Below are positions 35,293 through 43,982 of a stretch of 64,000 nucleotides of DNA, piece by piece; the first letter of the stretch is position 1, and each line of letters starts with the position of its first letter. The notes below the pieces were generated by a model. That model searched no databases. It saw only the letters and a list, made by a program, of their open reading frames with translations, and had not been told where the DNA came from. Both the position numbers and the translations under genes were made by a program. Origin of the DNA: Mucilaginibacter straminoryzae (GTDB lineage: Bacteria; Bacteroidota; Bacteroidia; Sphingobacteriales; Sphingobacteriaceae). The stretch covers positions 1-64,000 of the forward strand of contig NZ_JALJEJ010000005.1 in assembly GCF_022953055.1 (NCBI RefSeq). Reading direction: 5' to 3'.

Positions 35293-36857
35293 ACCAGCAG
35301 CAAACCTTATGGCAGTTTATGCAGCAGCAATCTGATAAATTGCTGACGCAAACGCTGGAGCATATCGGGCTTACGTTTATCTCGCTCCTGCTCGCCATTG
35401 CTGTTGGCGTGCCATTAGGCATATTTATTTCGCGCCGTAGAAGTTTTGCCGGGAGCATTTTAGGGGTTGCGGGTGTTTTGCAAACCATTCCAAGTATTGC
35501 CTTGCTGGGTTTTATGATCCCCATGTTAGGCATCGGAGCAAAACCAGCTATCGCAGCACTGCTTATTTATGCCTTGCTGCCCGTCATCAGGAACACCTAT
35601 ACAGGTATTACCGGTGTGGACCCATCCATAAAAGAAGCCGCCCAGGCAATGGGCATGAGCAAAAGTGATATCCTGCGCAAGGTAGAATTGCCCTTGGCAA
35701 TGCCGGTGATACTGGCAGGTATCCGCACAGCTGCGGTAATTAACGTAGGGGTAGCTACCCTTGCCTCATTTATTGCCGCAGGTGGTTTGGGCGAATTTAT
35801 CTTCGGCGGTATTTCTTTGAATAACAGTAACATGATTTTGGCGGGCGCAATACCCGCGGCCTTACTGGCCATTTTGTTCGATGTTTCTTTGGCAAGGGTA
35901 CAAAAACTAAATGTTAAAAAGTTGGCCGCTGCATCAAAAGCGCTGGTGGTGATTTTTATTCTTTTAGCAGGCTTCTATCTGGCCCCGGCCGCTTACGGCA
36001 GTAAATTGCTTGCCGGGTTCACGCCTGAGTTTATGGGCCGCCAGGATGGAGACTTGGGTTTGAAAGAAAAATATGGCTTAAAGATACGTACGCTGGTGAT
36101 CAGCGACGCCGTGATGTATAAAGCGGCTTATCAAAAACGGCTGGACGTAATCAGCGGCTATTCTACCGATGGACGGTTGAAGGCTTTTAACCTGGTTACA
36201 CTACAGGACGACCGCGCTATTTTTCCGCCCTATTATGCAGCACCCTTAGTCAGTGATAATGCGCTGAAGAAATTTCCCTTGCTGGAGCAAACCTTGAATC
36301 TGTTGTCGGGGCATATTAACGATAGCGTGATGACTGAGTTGAACTACCGGACTGATTATCTGCACGAAACCCCGGAAAAAGTAGCCAGGGACTTCCTGGT
36401 AAAAGAAGGCTTATTTAGGCCGTCCAGGCAGGGTAACGATGGCACCGTACGCATCGGCTCAAAGATTTTCGGGGAGCAGTACATCCTGGCAGAAATGTAC
36501 CGCATGCTGATAGAAGGGAATACCAATTATGCAGTTTCCACCAAAACCGGGCTCGGCGGTACAAAAATCTGCTTCGATGCCTTAACTAATAACCAGATAG
36601 ATTTCTACCCCGAATATACAGGTACAGGCCTGTTGGTGATGCTTCAGCCTGATCAACAAACCCTGAACAGCTTGGGCAGTAATCGTGATAAAACCTACAA
36701 CTATGTGAAGAGCGAGTTTTACGAGAAATACCGCCTGCATTGGTTAAAACCGATAGGGTTTAATAACTCGTACGCGTTAATGATGCGGCAGCAGCAGGCT
36801 GCAGCGCTACACATTAAAACAATTTCAGACTTAAAACGCTTTTTGGATAATAAGTAA
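35289..36857 (+). CDS. Permease fused to a betaine-type binding domain (EgtU-like)
   Basis: 522 residues. The permease part (about 20-205) has five to six helices and the EAA-type motif EAAQAMGMSKSDI. A further helix (about 218-235) leads to a periplasmic OpuAC-type binding domain. This fusion is the EgtU/OpuCB-CC layout. The binding domain is oddly ordered: the half that normally comes second (FTPEFMGRQDGDLGL to KVARDFLVKEGLF, 244-376) comes first, and the usual first half (VRIGSKIFGEQYILAEM to KTISDL, 387-515) comes last. So the domain is circularly permuted. Substrate could be ergothioneine, choline or betaine; the neighbours favour ergothioneine. Confidence 0.85.
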   Translation: MNQQQTLWQFMQQQSDKLLTQTLEHIGLTFISLLLAIAVGVPLGIFISRRRSFAGSILGVAGVLQTIPSIALLGFMIPMLGIGAKPAIAALLIYALLPVIRNTYTGITGVDPSIKEAAQAMGMSKSDILRKVELPLAMPVILAGIRTAAVINVGVATLASFIAAGGLGEFIFGGISLNNSNMILAGAIPAALLAILFDVSLARVQKLNVKKLAAASKALVVIFILLAGFYLAPAAYGSKLLAGFTPEFMGRQDGDLGLKEKYGLKIRTLVISDAVMYKAAYQKRLDVISGYSTDGRLKAFNLVTLQDDRAIFPPYYAAPLVSDNALKKFPLLEQTLNLLSGHINDSVMTELNYRTDYLHETPEKVARDFLVKEGLFRPSRQGNDGTVRIGSKIFGEQYILAEMYRMLIEGNTNYAVSTKTGLGGTKICFDALTNNQIDFYPEYTGTGLLVMLQPDQQTLNSLGSNRDKTYNYVKSEFYEKYRLHWLKPIGFNNSYALMMRQQQAAALHIKTISDLKRFLDNK

Positions 36858-36859
36858 CA

Positions 36860-38011
36860 ATGACGCTTTCCGAAACTTATCACCAGATCCGCCAACGTAG
36901 TGAAACTATTTGCAGCAAATTGCAAACAGAAGATTATGTGGTGCAGCCGATAGTGGATGTTAGTCCGCCGAAGTGGCACCTGGGTCACACCACCTGGTTT
37001 TTCGAAACCTTTATTCTTAAACCATACGTAACTGGCTACCAGGAGTATAATCCCGAATACAACTATGTGTTCAACAGTTATTACGAGACTGTCGGCGCAA
37101 GAGTGATCCGGACAGACCGTGGTAACCTGAGCCGCCCTACTGTGCTGGAAGTTTACCGCTATCGTGCTTATGTAGACGAAGCAATGATGAACTTCTTGTG
37201 CCACGAAACCTCGCCAGAAATTAAGGAACTACTGATCCTTGGGTTTAACCACGAGGAACAGCACCAGGAACTATTATATTACGACATCAAGTATATTCTT
37301 GGCCACAATCCGCTTTTCCCGGCTTACGACCATGCCTACCATTCGCCAGCACACGAAAAATCGCCTACAGCAAATTTCATCCCTATACCTGAAGGCGTTT
37401 ACGAGATTGGCTTTTCGGGCCAAGGTTTCTGCTTCGATAACGAACTGAATCGCCATAAGGTGTATCTGAACGCGTATGAGATCAGCCCTAACCTGGTGAC
37501 TAACGGCGAATACCTAAAGTTTATTGAAGATGGTGGTTACCACGATTTTCGTTACTGGCATTCAGAAGGGTTAGATTGGGTTAAAAATAATCACATAGAA
37601 TGCCCGCTTTATTGGCACAGGGTAGACGAGCAATGGCAACATTACACCTACCGGGGCCTGGAACCAGTAAAGTTAGATGAACCATTATGCCACATCAGCT
37701 ATTACGAAGCGTACGCTTATGCCTCATGGAAAGGCCTGCGCTTGCCCACAGAATTTGAATGGGAAGCAGCATCTAATAAATTTAACTGGGGCCTGCGCTG
37801 GGAGTGGACAGAAAGCGCGTACTTACCTTACCCTGGTTTTGCCAAAGCACCCGGTGCTATCGGCGAGTACAACGGCAAATTTATGGTGAACCAAAAGGTG
37901 CTTCGGGGCGGTTCTGAAGTAACCCCGCCCGGCCATAGCCGTGCAACATACAGAAACTTTTTTCATCCGAACCTACGCTGGTTATTTAGCGGGATACGCT
38001 TAGCCAGATAA
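36860..38011 (+). CDS. egtB: Ergothioneine sulfoxide synthase EgtB
   Basis: 383 residues: an N-terminal DinB-like four-helix part and a C-terminal FGE-sulfatase fold. The iron-binding His triad is present: H43 (LGHTTWFFE) and H131, H135 (HEEQHQE). The C-terminal LRGGSEVTPPGHSRATYRNFF and RLAR are family hallmarks. EgtB joins hercynine with a Cys-containing thiol using O2. As no EgtA or EgtC gene is in the window, the thiol may be Cys itself rather than gamma-Glu-Cys. It starts 2 bases after the permease. Confidence 0.93.
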   Translation: MTLSETYHQIRQRSETICSKLQTEDYVVQPIVDVSPPKWHLGHTTWFFETFILKPYVTGYQEYNPEYNYVFNSYYETVGARVIRTDRGNLSRPTVLEVYRYRAYVDEAMMNFLCHETSPEIKELLILGFNHEEQHQELLYYDIKYILGHNPLFPAYDHAYHSPAHEKSPTANFIPIPEGVYEIGFSGQGFCFDNELNRHKVYLNAYEISPNLVTNGEYLKFIEDGGYHDFRYWHSEGLDWVKNNHIECPLYWHRVDEQWQHYTYRGLEPVKLDEPLCHISYYEAYAYASWKGLRLPTEFEWEAASNKFNWGLRWEWTESAYLPYPGFAKAPGAIGEYNGKFMVNQKVLRGGSEVTPPGHSRATYRNFFHPNLRWLFSGIRLAR

Positions 38012-38021
38012 AAACATTCAT

Positions 38022-39008
38022 ATGCATTCTGCCAGACCACTTTCTCAAACCATAGAAAACCCCGAGTTACACCGCACGCAGTTTTGCGACGACGTGTTAA
38101 AAGGACTTAAATTCGAGCCGAAGTATCTCGAGTCGAAGTATTTCTATGACGCCAAAGGCGACGAGCTTTTCCAGCAGATCATGGCATCGCCGGAGTATTA
38201 TCCTACTGACTGCGAAATGGAAATTTTTCGCGAACAGACGGGTGGCTTAAGCAAGGTGATCCGGGACGGTAGTCCGTTTAACCTGATAGAGCTTGGTGCC
38301 GGTGATGCGACCAAATCTATCCACCTGCTGCGTAAGCTTTTAGAAGACAAAGCAGAGTTTACCTACCTGCCAATAGATATATCCGGCCATGTGATTGATC
38401 TTCTCCACCAAACACTGCCGCTGCAATTGCCCGGTCTGAAGGTGGAAGGATTGGAGGGAGATTATTTCGACGCACTGGAAAAAGCCGAAAAATACTCGGA
38501 CCAGCGCAAAGTGGTTTTATTCCTGGGTTCGAACATCGGCAACATGCCCGTGCCTGCCGCAGAGGCTTTTTGCAGGCAGTTGCGCGAACATCTGTCGCCG
38601 GGAGATATGGTGCTGATGGGGTTTGACCTGAAGAAACACCCGAAAATTGTTTTAGCCGCCTATAACGATGCCGCAGGCGTTACCCGCCAGTTCAACCTGA
38701 ATTTATTGGAGCGGATAAACCGCGAGATTGACGGGAATTTCAACCTCGACCAGTTTGAACACTACCCTACTTACGACCCCGAAACCGGTGCCTGTAAAAG
38801 TTACCTGATCAGCCTTGCAGACCAGCAGGTGCATGTATGCGGCGAAACGATCAACTTTAAAAAAGACGAGTATATTTTTATGGAAGTTTCGCAAAAATAT
38901 TCCGCAGCAGAAACAAGGGCGATGGCAAAGCAGGCAGGCTTTAAAGTGACCAGCGAGTTTTACGACACGAAAGGCTGGTTTTTAGATACGATTTGGGAAG
39001 CTTTGTAA
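38022..39008 (+). CDS. egtD: L-histidine N-alpha-methyltransferase EgtD
   Basis: 328 residues, the normal EgtD length. SAM-binding motif LIELGAGDATKS at about 88-99, the FLGSNIGNMP motif around 165 and the EVSQKYS segment near 290, whose Glu and Ser positions bind the substrate amine in EgtD. It makes hercynine by trimethylating histidine. It begins 10 bases after egtB, as last gene of the operon. No C-S lyase (EgtE) is in the window. Confidence 0.94.
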   Translation: MHSARPLSQTIENPELHRTQFCDDVLKGLKFEPKYLESKYFYDAKGDELFQQIMASPEYYPTDCEMEIFREQTGGLSKVIRDGSPFNLIELGAGDATKSIHLLRKLLEDKAEFTYLPIDISGHVIDLLHQTLPLQLPGLKVEGLEGDYFDALEKAEKYSDQRKVVLFLGSNIGNMPVPAAEAFCRQLREHLSPGDMVLMGFDLKKHPKIVLAAYNDAAGVTRQFNLNLLERINREIDGNFNLDQFEHYPTYDPETGACKSYLISLADQQVHVCGETINFKKDEYIFMEVSQKYSAAETRAMAKQAGFKVTSEFYDTKGWFLDTIWEAL

Positions 39009-39058
39009 GCGTTAAATCATTAAATAATCAGCTTTTTAAAAAAAATTTAATCTGGCTA

Positions 39059-39087
39059 TTGATTTAAACGGTAAACTTATATCTTTG
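39059..39087 (+). promoter_or_regulatory. Promoter of the tRNA-Glu pair
   Basis: TTG (39059-39061), 18 bases, TATCTTTG (39080-39087), then a start near 39091, about 40 bases before the first tRNA-Glu. TATCTTTG fits the consensus exactly. Confidence 0.65.
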
Positions 39088-39130
39088 CAGTCCCAAAATA
39101 AGGGAAGTTCTTTAAACATAACCATTTAAT

Positions 39131-39202
39131 GGTCCATTCGTCTAGGGGTTAGGACGCAAGATTTTCATTCTTGAAACAGGGGTTCGATTCCCCTATGGAC
39201 TA
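39131..39202 (+). tRNA. tRNA-Glu (anticodon TTC), copy 1
   Basis: Acceptor GGTCCAT pairs with ATGGACT (one G-T pair), discriminator A. Anticodon stem CAAGA/TCTTG encloses TTTTCAT with TTC at 34-36. T arm GGGGTTCGATTCCCC. CCA not encoded. Confidence 0.93.
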
Positions 39203-39272
39203 CGAGTTGGGTTGAGGTTATTGAGTGATTAAGTTACTTGATACTTTGATCTTGCTACTTGCTACAAATAAT

Positions 39273-39344
39273 GGTCCATTCGTCTAGGGGTTAGGACGCA
39301 AGATTTTCATTCTTGAAACAGGGGTTCGATTCCCCTATGGACTA
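39273..39344 (+). tRNA. tRNA-Glu (anticodon TTC), copy 2
   Basis: Sequence identical to copy 1, beginning 142 bases later; the intervening 70 bases differ. Probably cotranscribed with copy 1 and ended by the terminator at 39385-39420. Confidence 0.93.
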
Positions 39345-39384
39345 CTGAAATTCTCAATTTGGGAAATAATTTCTTGAAATTCTT

Positions 39385-39420
39385 ACAAAAGCCTTTGGAT
39401 AAAAGTTCAAAGGCTTTTGT
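39385..39420. terminator. Bidirectional terminator after the tRNA-Glu pair
   Basis: ACAAAAGCCTTTG (39385-39397) and CAAAGGCTTTTGT (39408-39420) form a perfect 13-base stem with a 10-base loop and A/T-rich ends. It also faces the convergent orphan gene on the minus strand. Confidence 0.85.
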
Positions 39421-39421
39421 A

Positions 39422-39973
39422 TTAATCATTGATTAACTTATTGATGATCAATTGTTCCTGTTTTCTTTCTGATCTACGCCTTTCTGATTTAATCTTTTGA
39501 CTAAACTTACTTTTATCGCTATCAAAGTGTACGCTACCCCATGCAAAATGAGAATTTGGGTTGACCATTAAGCCCCGATAAATACAATTTTCATAGGGAC
39601 AACTATGTTTTGAATAGGTACCGAAATTTCGATGTTTAATACGTTTGTCTTTTAATATGATTTGTTGATTTTTTATCACATCATCCCAAATTCTTCTCTC
39701 ATCAGCTTTAGTAAGTTCCATACCCAATGTGGAAATCTTGACAAAGATGTGCGGGTCTTTTAGCTGAAGAAAGTAAAAGCTCTTTTTGAAGAAGCTATGG
39801 GCATACTCTCTAATAGTTATTCTTTCCCCTAAAGATAGATTGTCGTTTTCTGTGAGTGACCGATATAAACCAAGTGTATTGAAATCCTTATACTTTTTAT
39901 GATTATTGATGTAAAAAATATATTCCTTAGCGTTTAATTCATTGAATTTTTTTCCGATAGTCATGTTTAGCAT
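39422..39973 (-). CDS. AT-rich hypothetical protein, orphan
   Basis: 183 residues. No family recognised. The chain is Lys-, Arg- and aromatic-rich with a CPYENC pair (about 128-133) and a very basic C-terminus (KIKSERRRSERKQEQ) that could bind nucleic acid. Codons are noticeably more AT-rich than in the flanking egt genes. It lies between a tRNA pair and a 310-base gap without genes, a frequent place for acquired DNA, but no integrase or att repeat is seen. Confidence 0.55.
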   Translation of the reverse strand: MLNMTIGKKFNELNAKEYIFYINNHKKYKDFNTLGLYRSLTENDNLSLGERITIREYAHSFFKKSFYFLQLKDPHIFVKISTLGMELTKADERRIWDDVIKNQQIILKDKRIKHRNFGTYSKHSCPYENCIYRGLMVNPNSHFAWGSVHFDSDKSKFSQKIKSERRRSERKQEQLIINKLIND

Positions 39974-40285
39974 AGTTTAACCTCAGCAACCTAAAGGTAA
40001 GCATAAGATTTTTACGTATTTGCTATTAGATCGAACACCTTCAGAATCAACCTTACGGTTTAGTTTGATCTTAACCGTTCCAAACTGTTATTAGATAATC
40101 CCTTAGAAGAAATTTGCTCCTCAATCTATAATCATTTTTATCATAGCCTTTCATTTCGCAAAAATATCAGCAACGTCTTATCCACATTCTTGAACATTAT
40201 CCCGAACTTTAGCTTAATGGTTGTTGTTAACAACTAACCGTTTATAGTGAAATAAACAAAGCTAAACACCTTACAACAGTAGTTT
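39974..40285. other. Intergenic stretch
   Basis: 312 bases with no credible gene. A palindrome GTTGTTAACAAC (40223-40234), within a longer imperfect dyad GGTTGTTGTTAACAACTAACC, lies 52 bases before the VOC gene and may be an operator; no known consensus was matched. Confidence 0.4.
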
Positions 40286-40720
40286 ATGAAAGCAATTAAC
40301 CCGTGGATCAATTTTAACGGCAACGCCGAGGAAGCATTCAAATTTTACCAGTCGGTTTTTGGCGGCGAGTTTACCAAAATCATCAGGTTTGGTGATCTAT
40401 CAAGCGACGACTTTCCTGTGAAGGAAGAGGATGCCAATCAGATCATGTACATCGCCTTGCCAATTGGTAAGCAAAATGTACTCATCGCAAATGACGTCCC
40501 CAAGTTTATGGGTACTGTTAATGAAAACGAAAACCGGTCTAAAATACTTGTAAGCACGGAAAGCCGTGAAGAAGCAGAAAAAATATTCGCAGGTTTATCA
40601 GTCGGCGGTGAGGTAGAAGGCCAAATCGGCGATACCCCCTGGGGTACCTATGCCGGCATGTTCAGGGATAAATATGGCATCGAGTGGATCGTCGAATTTG
40701 ATCAGAATCATCAGGGTTAA
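40286..40720 (+). CDS. VOC family (PhnB-like) protein
   Basis: 144 residues with the glyoxalase/bleomycin-resistance fold. It starts with the PhnB signature PWINFNGNAEEAFKFYQSVF and FGGEF and ends with the typical WGTYAGMFRDKYGIEWIV. Members of this subfamily are often annotated as PhnB or 3-demethylubiquinone-like but most lack a known reaction. It stands alone and is followed by a terminator. Confidence 0.88.
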   Translation: MKAINPWINFNGNAEEAFKFYQSVFGGEFTKIIRFGDLSSDDFPVKEEDANQIMYIALPIGKQNVLIANDVPKFMGTVNENENRSKILVSTESREEAEKIFAGLSVGGEVEGQIGDTPWGTYAGMFRDKYGIEWIVEFDQNHQG

Positions 40721-40745
40721 GAATAATCATACAATGTTTATCATG

Positions 40746-40776
40746 ACCTGCAGTAATACTGCGGGTTTTCTTTTTT
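40746..40776 (+). terminator. Terminator after the VOC gene
   Basis: ACCTGCAGTA and TACTGCGGGT pair (one G-U) around a minimal loop, followed by TTTCTTTTTT. Confidence 0.75.
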
Positions 40777-40933
40777 AGGCTGAACATTTCCATTTTAGCA
40801 AAAATCTTTTGTTATAGAAGGGTTATTTTACGTTTTTTAAAAACGTATTATCTGGTTGGTAATCTGTCTTTAAATGAGGATTTTAGGTGTAATAATTGTT
40901 TATTTTATTCACTTCACCCCAACCTAAAAAATC

Positions 40934-41806
40934 ATGAAAAAACTATTGCCCCTAATTTGCCTGATATGTGCCGTTATGGCGTGTAACCAGCATCCTAAAA
41001 CACGTCAGACAGCTAACAAGTCTGTAATGGCTGCTGTACCCGACGTCTACACATTAAATGGTTTAACAAAAACAGAAGCAACAACTATTGTGCAGGCCTT
41101 TCGGTCAGATAGAAAAGCAGTTGCTCCGGCCAGTGTTTTTTTTGGCCTTACAGACTTGGAAGCCATCGATAAGATTTTAACTGATAATAATGCGGATGGT
41201 GTACGGGTTTACTATGGAAAGACAGCAGCTAATCAATTTAAACTGGTTTTGGTGCCAACCAAGGGCAATGGAACAACATCTTTACAGCGTCCAAAACATG
41301 ACGATTTCTTTTTAAATACTGACCCCGGGATAAATGCAGGCAATGCGGTAATGGAGAAATTAACCGGGCCGTATACATTGGGTGCAACGCTATTGGACCC
41401 AACTTTCCATTGTCCAAACGGACTGGTTTGCGGTACACCGCATCGACATTATCTAGATTGTAATAATTCGTTTAAGTGGGTGCAAAACTATATGAAGCTG
41501 GATTTTAAAACAGATACAATAGATACCAATAGCGAATGGTTCGAAAGTTGTCTGATTAGTGATCTCTGTCAAACGCTAAAAAACAACCATGGCGATGGAA
41601 TAAGAGTATATTTTAGTTATAAAAATGATGCACCAAGCAGCAAACACAGATTTGTAATTACAACGACGGTAGCCGGCACATCGGGTTCTCATAAGGATAA
41701 GCGAATGTGTGTAACGTTACCTACTTGCGCGAGGTTGTTACCTCACGACCAGGATTTCGACAATGGCGAACAATGCCCCAACAATTGCGAGGGTTCTACA
41801 TGGTAA
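40934..41806 (+). CDS. Lipoprotein with an internal duplication
   Basis: 290 residues. Lipoprotein signal LICLICAVMACNQ (Cys 17). Two copies of one domain are visible: FGLTDLEAIDKILTDNNADG with VRVYYGKT in the first half and SDLCQTLKNNHGDG with IRVYFSYKND in the second. A Cys-rich zone (FHCPNGLVCGTPH) lies between, and further Cys (CVTLPTCA, CPNNCEG) follow in the second half. The function is unknown. A hairpin terminator follows. Confidence 0.6.
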   Translation: MKKLLPLICLICAVMACNQHPKTRQTANKSVMAAVPDVYTLNGLTKTEATTIVQAFRSDRKAVAPASVFFGLTDLEAIDKILTDNNADGVRVYYGKTAANQFKLVLVPTKGNGTTSLQRPKHDDFFLNTDPGINAGNAVMEKLTGPYTLGATLLDPTFHCPNGLVCGTPHRHYLDCNNSFKWVQNYMKLDFKTDTIDTNSEWFESCLISDLCQTLKNNHGDGIRVYFSYKNDAPSSKHRFVITTTVAGTSGSHKDKRMCVTLPTCARLLPHDQDFDNGEQCPNNCEGSTW

Positions 41807-41825
41807 TTTTTAAATTCAGGTACCT

Positions 41826-41882
41826 ATAAAATAAACCGTGTCATCAGCTTAGAATCTTAACTTAGTGACACGATTTATTTTA
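41826..41882. terminator. Long-stem terminator
   Basis: 18-base arms (41826-41843 and 41865-41882), one mismatch, loop 21 bases, with T-rich continuation. It follows the duplicated lipoprotein gene. Confidence 0.7.
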
Positions 41883-41893
41883 TAAGTTTTTTA

Positions 41894-42571
41894 ATGCTGC
41901 GCCTGATCACCCTTAACGTATTTGTAGAATTAGTTTGCTTTGTTGTTTCCGTTGTCTGCCTAAATAAAGACAGAAGCTGGCCGTGGCATGGTATGAGTTT
42001 GTTTTTGTTATTAACCTGTATCACAGAAATGTTAGGCGTGCATTTTAAATTACTGTATCTGGCAGACCGCGCGCATGCCCGCCCCAATATATGGTTGTAC
42101 AATGGCCTGTTAATATTCCAGGCATTGTTTATTACTTACGTATTTGAGCGTTTTATTAACAGGTATGTCAGAATCAGGCCTGTGATGATCATTGGGCTAC
42201 TGATTTTAGCAACTTCCTACGGATACGAATTATATAATCATGGCATTTTTATTTATAACGAAATCACGAACACACTGATGTTAATCACCTTTGTGCTTTA
42301 CAGTTTATACTATTATTATTTACTCCTGAAAGACGAGAACTATATCAACCTGAACCGCTCACCTGAATTTTGGTGGGTCGCCGGTATTTTGTTCTTTTAT
42401 TTCGGTTCAACAGCAACAAATGTTTTTTTCGACTATTTGTACCCATACCATTCACCAGATGTCAGGTATCTTTCTAAAACGATATTCAGGGGGTTAAATA
42501 TTTTATTGTACGGTTGCTGGTGCTATTCATTTATTTGTAAAAAATGGGCGTTGCAGATATCAGAAGCTTAG
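41894..42571 (+). CDS. Multi-helix membrane protein linked to a two-component system
   Basis: 225 residues, about seven hydrophobic helices and short loops. No family recognised. It begins 12 bases after the terminator and its 3' end overlaps the histidine kinase by 28 bases, so it is probably part of the same operon, perhaps the sensing part. Which signal is unknown. Confidence 0.6.
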   Translation: MLRLITLNVFVELVCFVVSVVCLNKDRSWPWHGMSLFLLLTCITEMLGVHFKLLYLADRAHARPNIWLYNGLLIFQALFITYVFERFINRYVRIRPVMIIGLLILATSYGYELYNHGIFIYNEITNTLMLITFVLYSLYYYYLLLKDENYINLNRSPEFWWVAGILFFYFGSTATNVFFDYLYPYHSPDVRYLSKTIFRGLNILLYGCWCYSFICKKWALQISEA

Positions 42572-43329
42572 TATTAATTGCTACCGCGATATTTCTTATT
42601 GCGCCGGTGTTTTTGCTGGCTTACGTGTTGTTTTATAACTCGCGTAAGAAGAAGCATATCGAGGAAAAAGCCCAAATGAAGCAGGCCTTTGAGACGGAAT
42701 TGATCAAGGCTCAGGCAGAAGTACAGGAGCAGACCTTGCAAACCATCGGCGCAGACCTGCATGATAACATCGGGCAGTTGTTAAGCTTGATTTCCCTGAA
42801 CCTGAATTCCATCGAGTTGACAGAAGACATCGCTAAAGCCCAGAAGAAAATAGAGGCTTCTGCAAGTCTAACCTTAGAATCTATCAAGGAATTAAGACTG
42901 CTTGGAAAATTATTGCACGGCGACCAACTGGTTATAAACGGATTGGCTGCATCCATAGAACAGTTGGTATTATGGATAAGCAAGGCAGACAGGTTTAAAG
43001 TAGAATATCATGTGCATGGCGAGGCTGAGGAAAAGAATACCGCTAAAGATCTAATCATCTTCCGGATAGTTCAGGAAACAGTTAACAACATCGTTAAACA
43101 TGCAGATGCCAGCGAAATAGTTATTGAACTTACATTCCTGACAGATATGGTAGCAGTAAAAATAAGTGATAACGGGGTGGGCTTTGATGTAAACAGCATT
43201 ACCGCTAATAACAAGGGAATGGGTTTGCATAATATCTATAAAAGGGCGATGATGGCTGGTGGCCGTGCAGAAATCCGCTCTGTACCCGGAAGCGGTTCTT
43301 ACGTAAATATTTTTGTACCTTACCAATAG
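42544..43329 (+). CDS. NarL-type sensor histidine kinase
   Basis: 261 residues. One N-terminal helix (8-30), a coiled linker, then HisKA_3 with H73 (GADLHDNIGQLLSL) and a GHKL ATPase (VQETVNNIVKHADA, ISDNGVGFD, GMGLHNIYKR). Without a periplasmic domain it probably relies on the overlapping membrane protein as sensor. The regulator follows after 2 bases. Confidence 0.9.
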   Translation: MGVADIRSLVLIATAIFLIAPVFLLAYVLFYNSRKKKHIEEKAQMKQAFETELIKAQAEVQEQTLQTIGADLHDNIGQLLSLISLNLNSIELTEDIAKAQKKIEASASLTLESIKELRLLGKLLHGDQLVINGLAASIEQLVLWISKADRFKVEYHVHGEAEEKNTAKDLIIFRIVQETVNNIVKHADASEIVIELTFLTDMVAVKISDNGVGFDVNSITANNKGMGLHNIYKRAMMAGGRAEIRSVPGSGSYVNIFVPYQ

Positions 43330-43331
43330 CT

Positions 43332-43982
43332 ATGGAAACCGAGCCTATACAAGTAGCCGTTGTTGACGACCATACCCTTTTCCGTAATGGTGTGGCAGCC
43401 TTACTAAATGAGTTGGATGATATTAAGGTAATTTTTGAAGCTGGCAATGGCCTTCAGATGCAGCAGCAGATCGCCAACGGTCTGTTACCACAGGTGATCC
43501 TGATGGATATTAACATGCCGGTGAAAAACGGGTATGAATCTGCACGGTGGGTAGCTGAAAACCACCCGCAGATTAAAGTTCTGGCCTTAAGTATGTTCGA
43601 GGATGATGAAGCCGTGATACAAATGATCAGAAACGGGGCGAAGGGTTATTTACTAAAGGAATCTAAACCGCGTGAACTGCAGGAGGCTATCCGTACGGTA
43701 CATCAAAAGGGCATTTACCTGAATGAGATGGTTTCTGGCAAATTACTACGCTCTGTTCACCAGGAAGGTTTTGCGCCAGCACTTACCGAACGCGAAATAG
43801 ATTTTCTTAAATTATGCTGTTCGGAATTGACTTATAAGGAAATTGCCGATAAGATGTTTGTTAGTCCGCGTACTGTTGATAACTACCGTGATGCTCTTTT
43901 CCAGAAGTTAAATATTAAATCGCGTACGGGGCTGGTGTTATACGCTATCCAGAATAATATCTTCAAGATCGGCAAAATGTAG
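43332..43982 (+). CDS. NarL/FixJ-type response regulator
   Basis: 216 residues. Receiver domain 5-122 with acidic pair D12-D13 and phosphoacceptor D59 (ILMDINMPVKNG). C-terminal LuxR-type helix-turn-helix (LTEREIDFLKLCCSELTYKE, VSPRTVDNYRDALF). Partner of the kinase. The regulon is unknown. Confidence 0.93.
   Translation: METEPIQVAVVDDHTLFRNGVAALLNELDDIKVIFEAGNGLQMQQQIANGLLPQVILMDINMPVKNGYESARWVAENHPQIKVLALSMFEDDEAVIQMIRNGAKGYLLKESKPRELQEAIRTVHQKGIYLNEMVSGKLLRSVHQEGFAPALTEREIDFLKLCCSELTYKEIADKMFVSPRTVDNYRDALFQKLNIKSRTGLVLYAIQNNIFKIGKM

Noticed and set aside
36860..39008. Ovothiol or selenoneine pathway
   Set aside because: OvoA has a fused methyltransferase and selenoneine loci carry senB and senC; here EgtB is separate from an EgtD with the EVSxKY motif.
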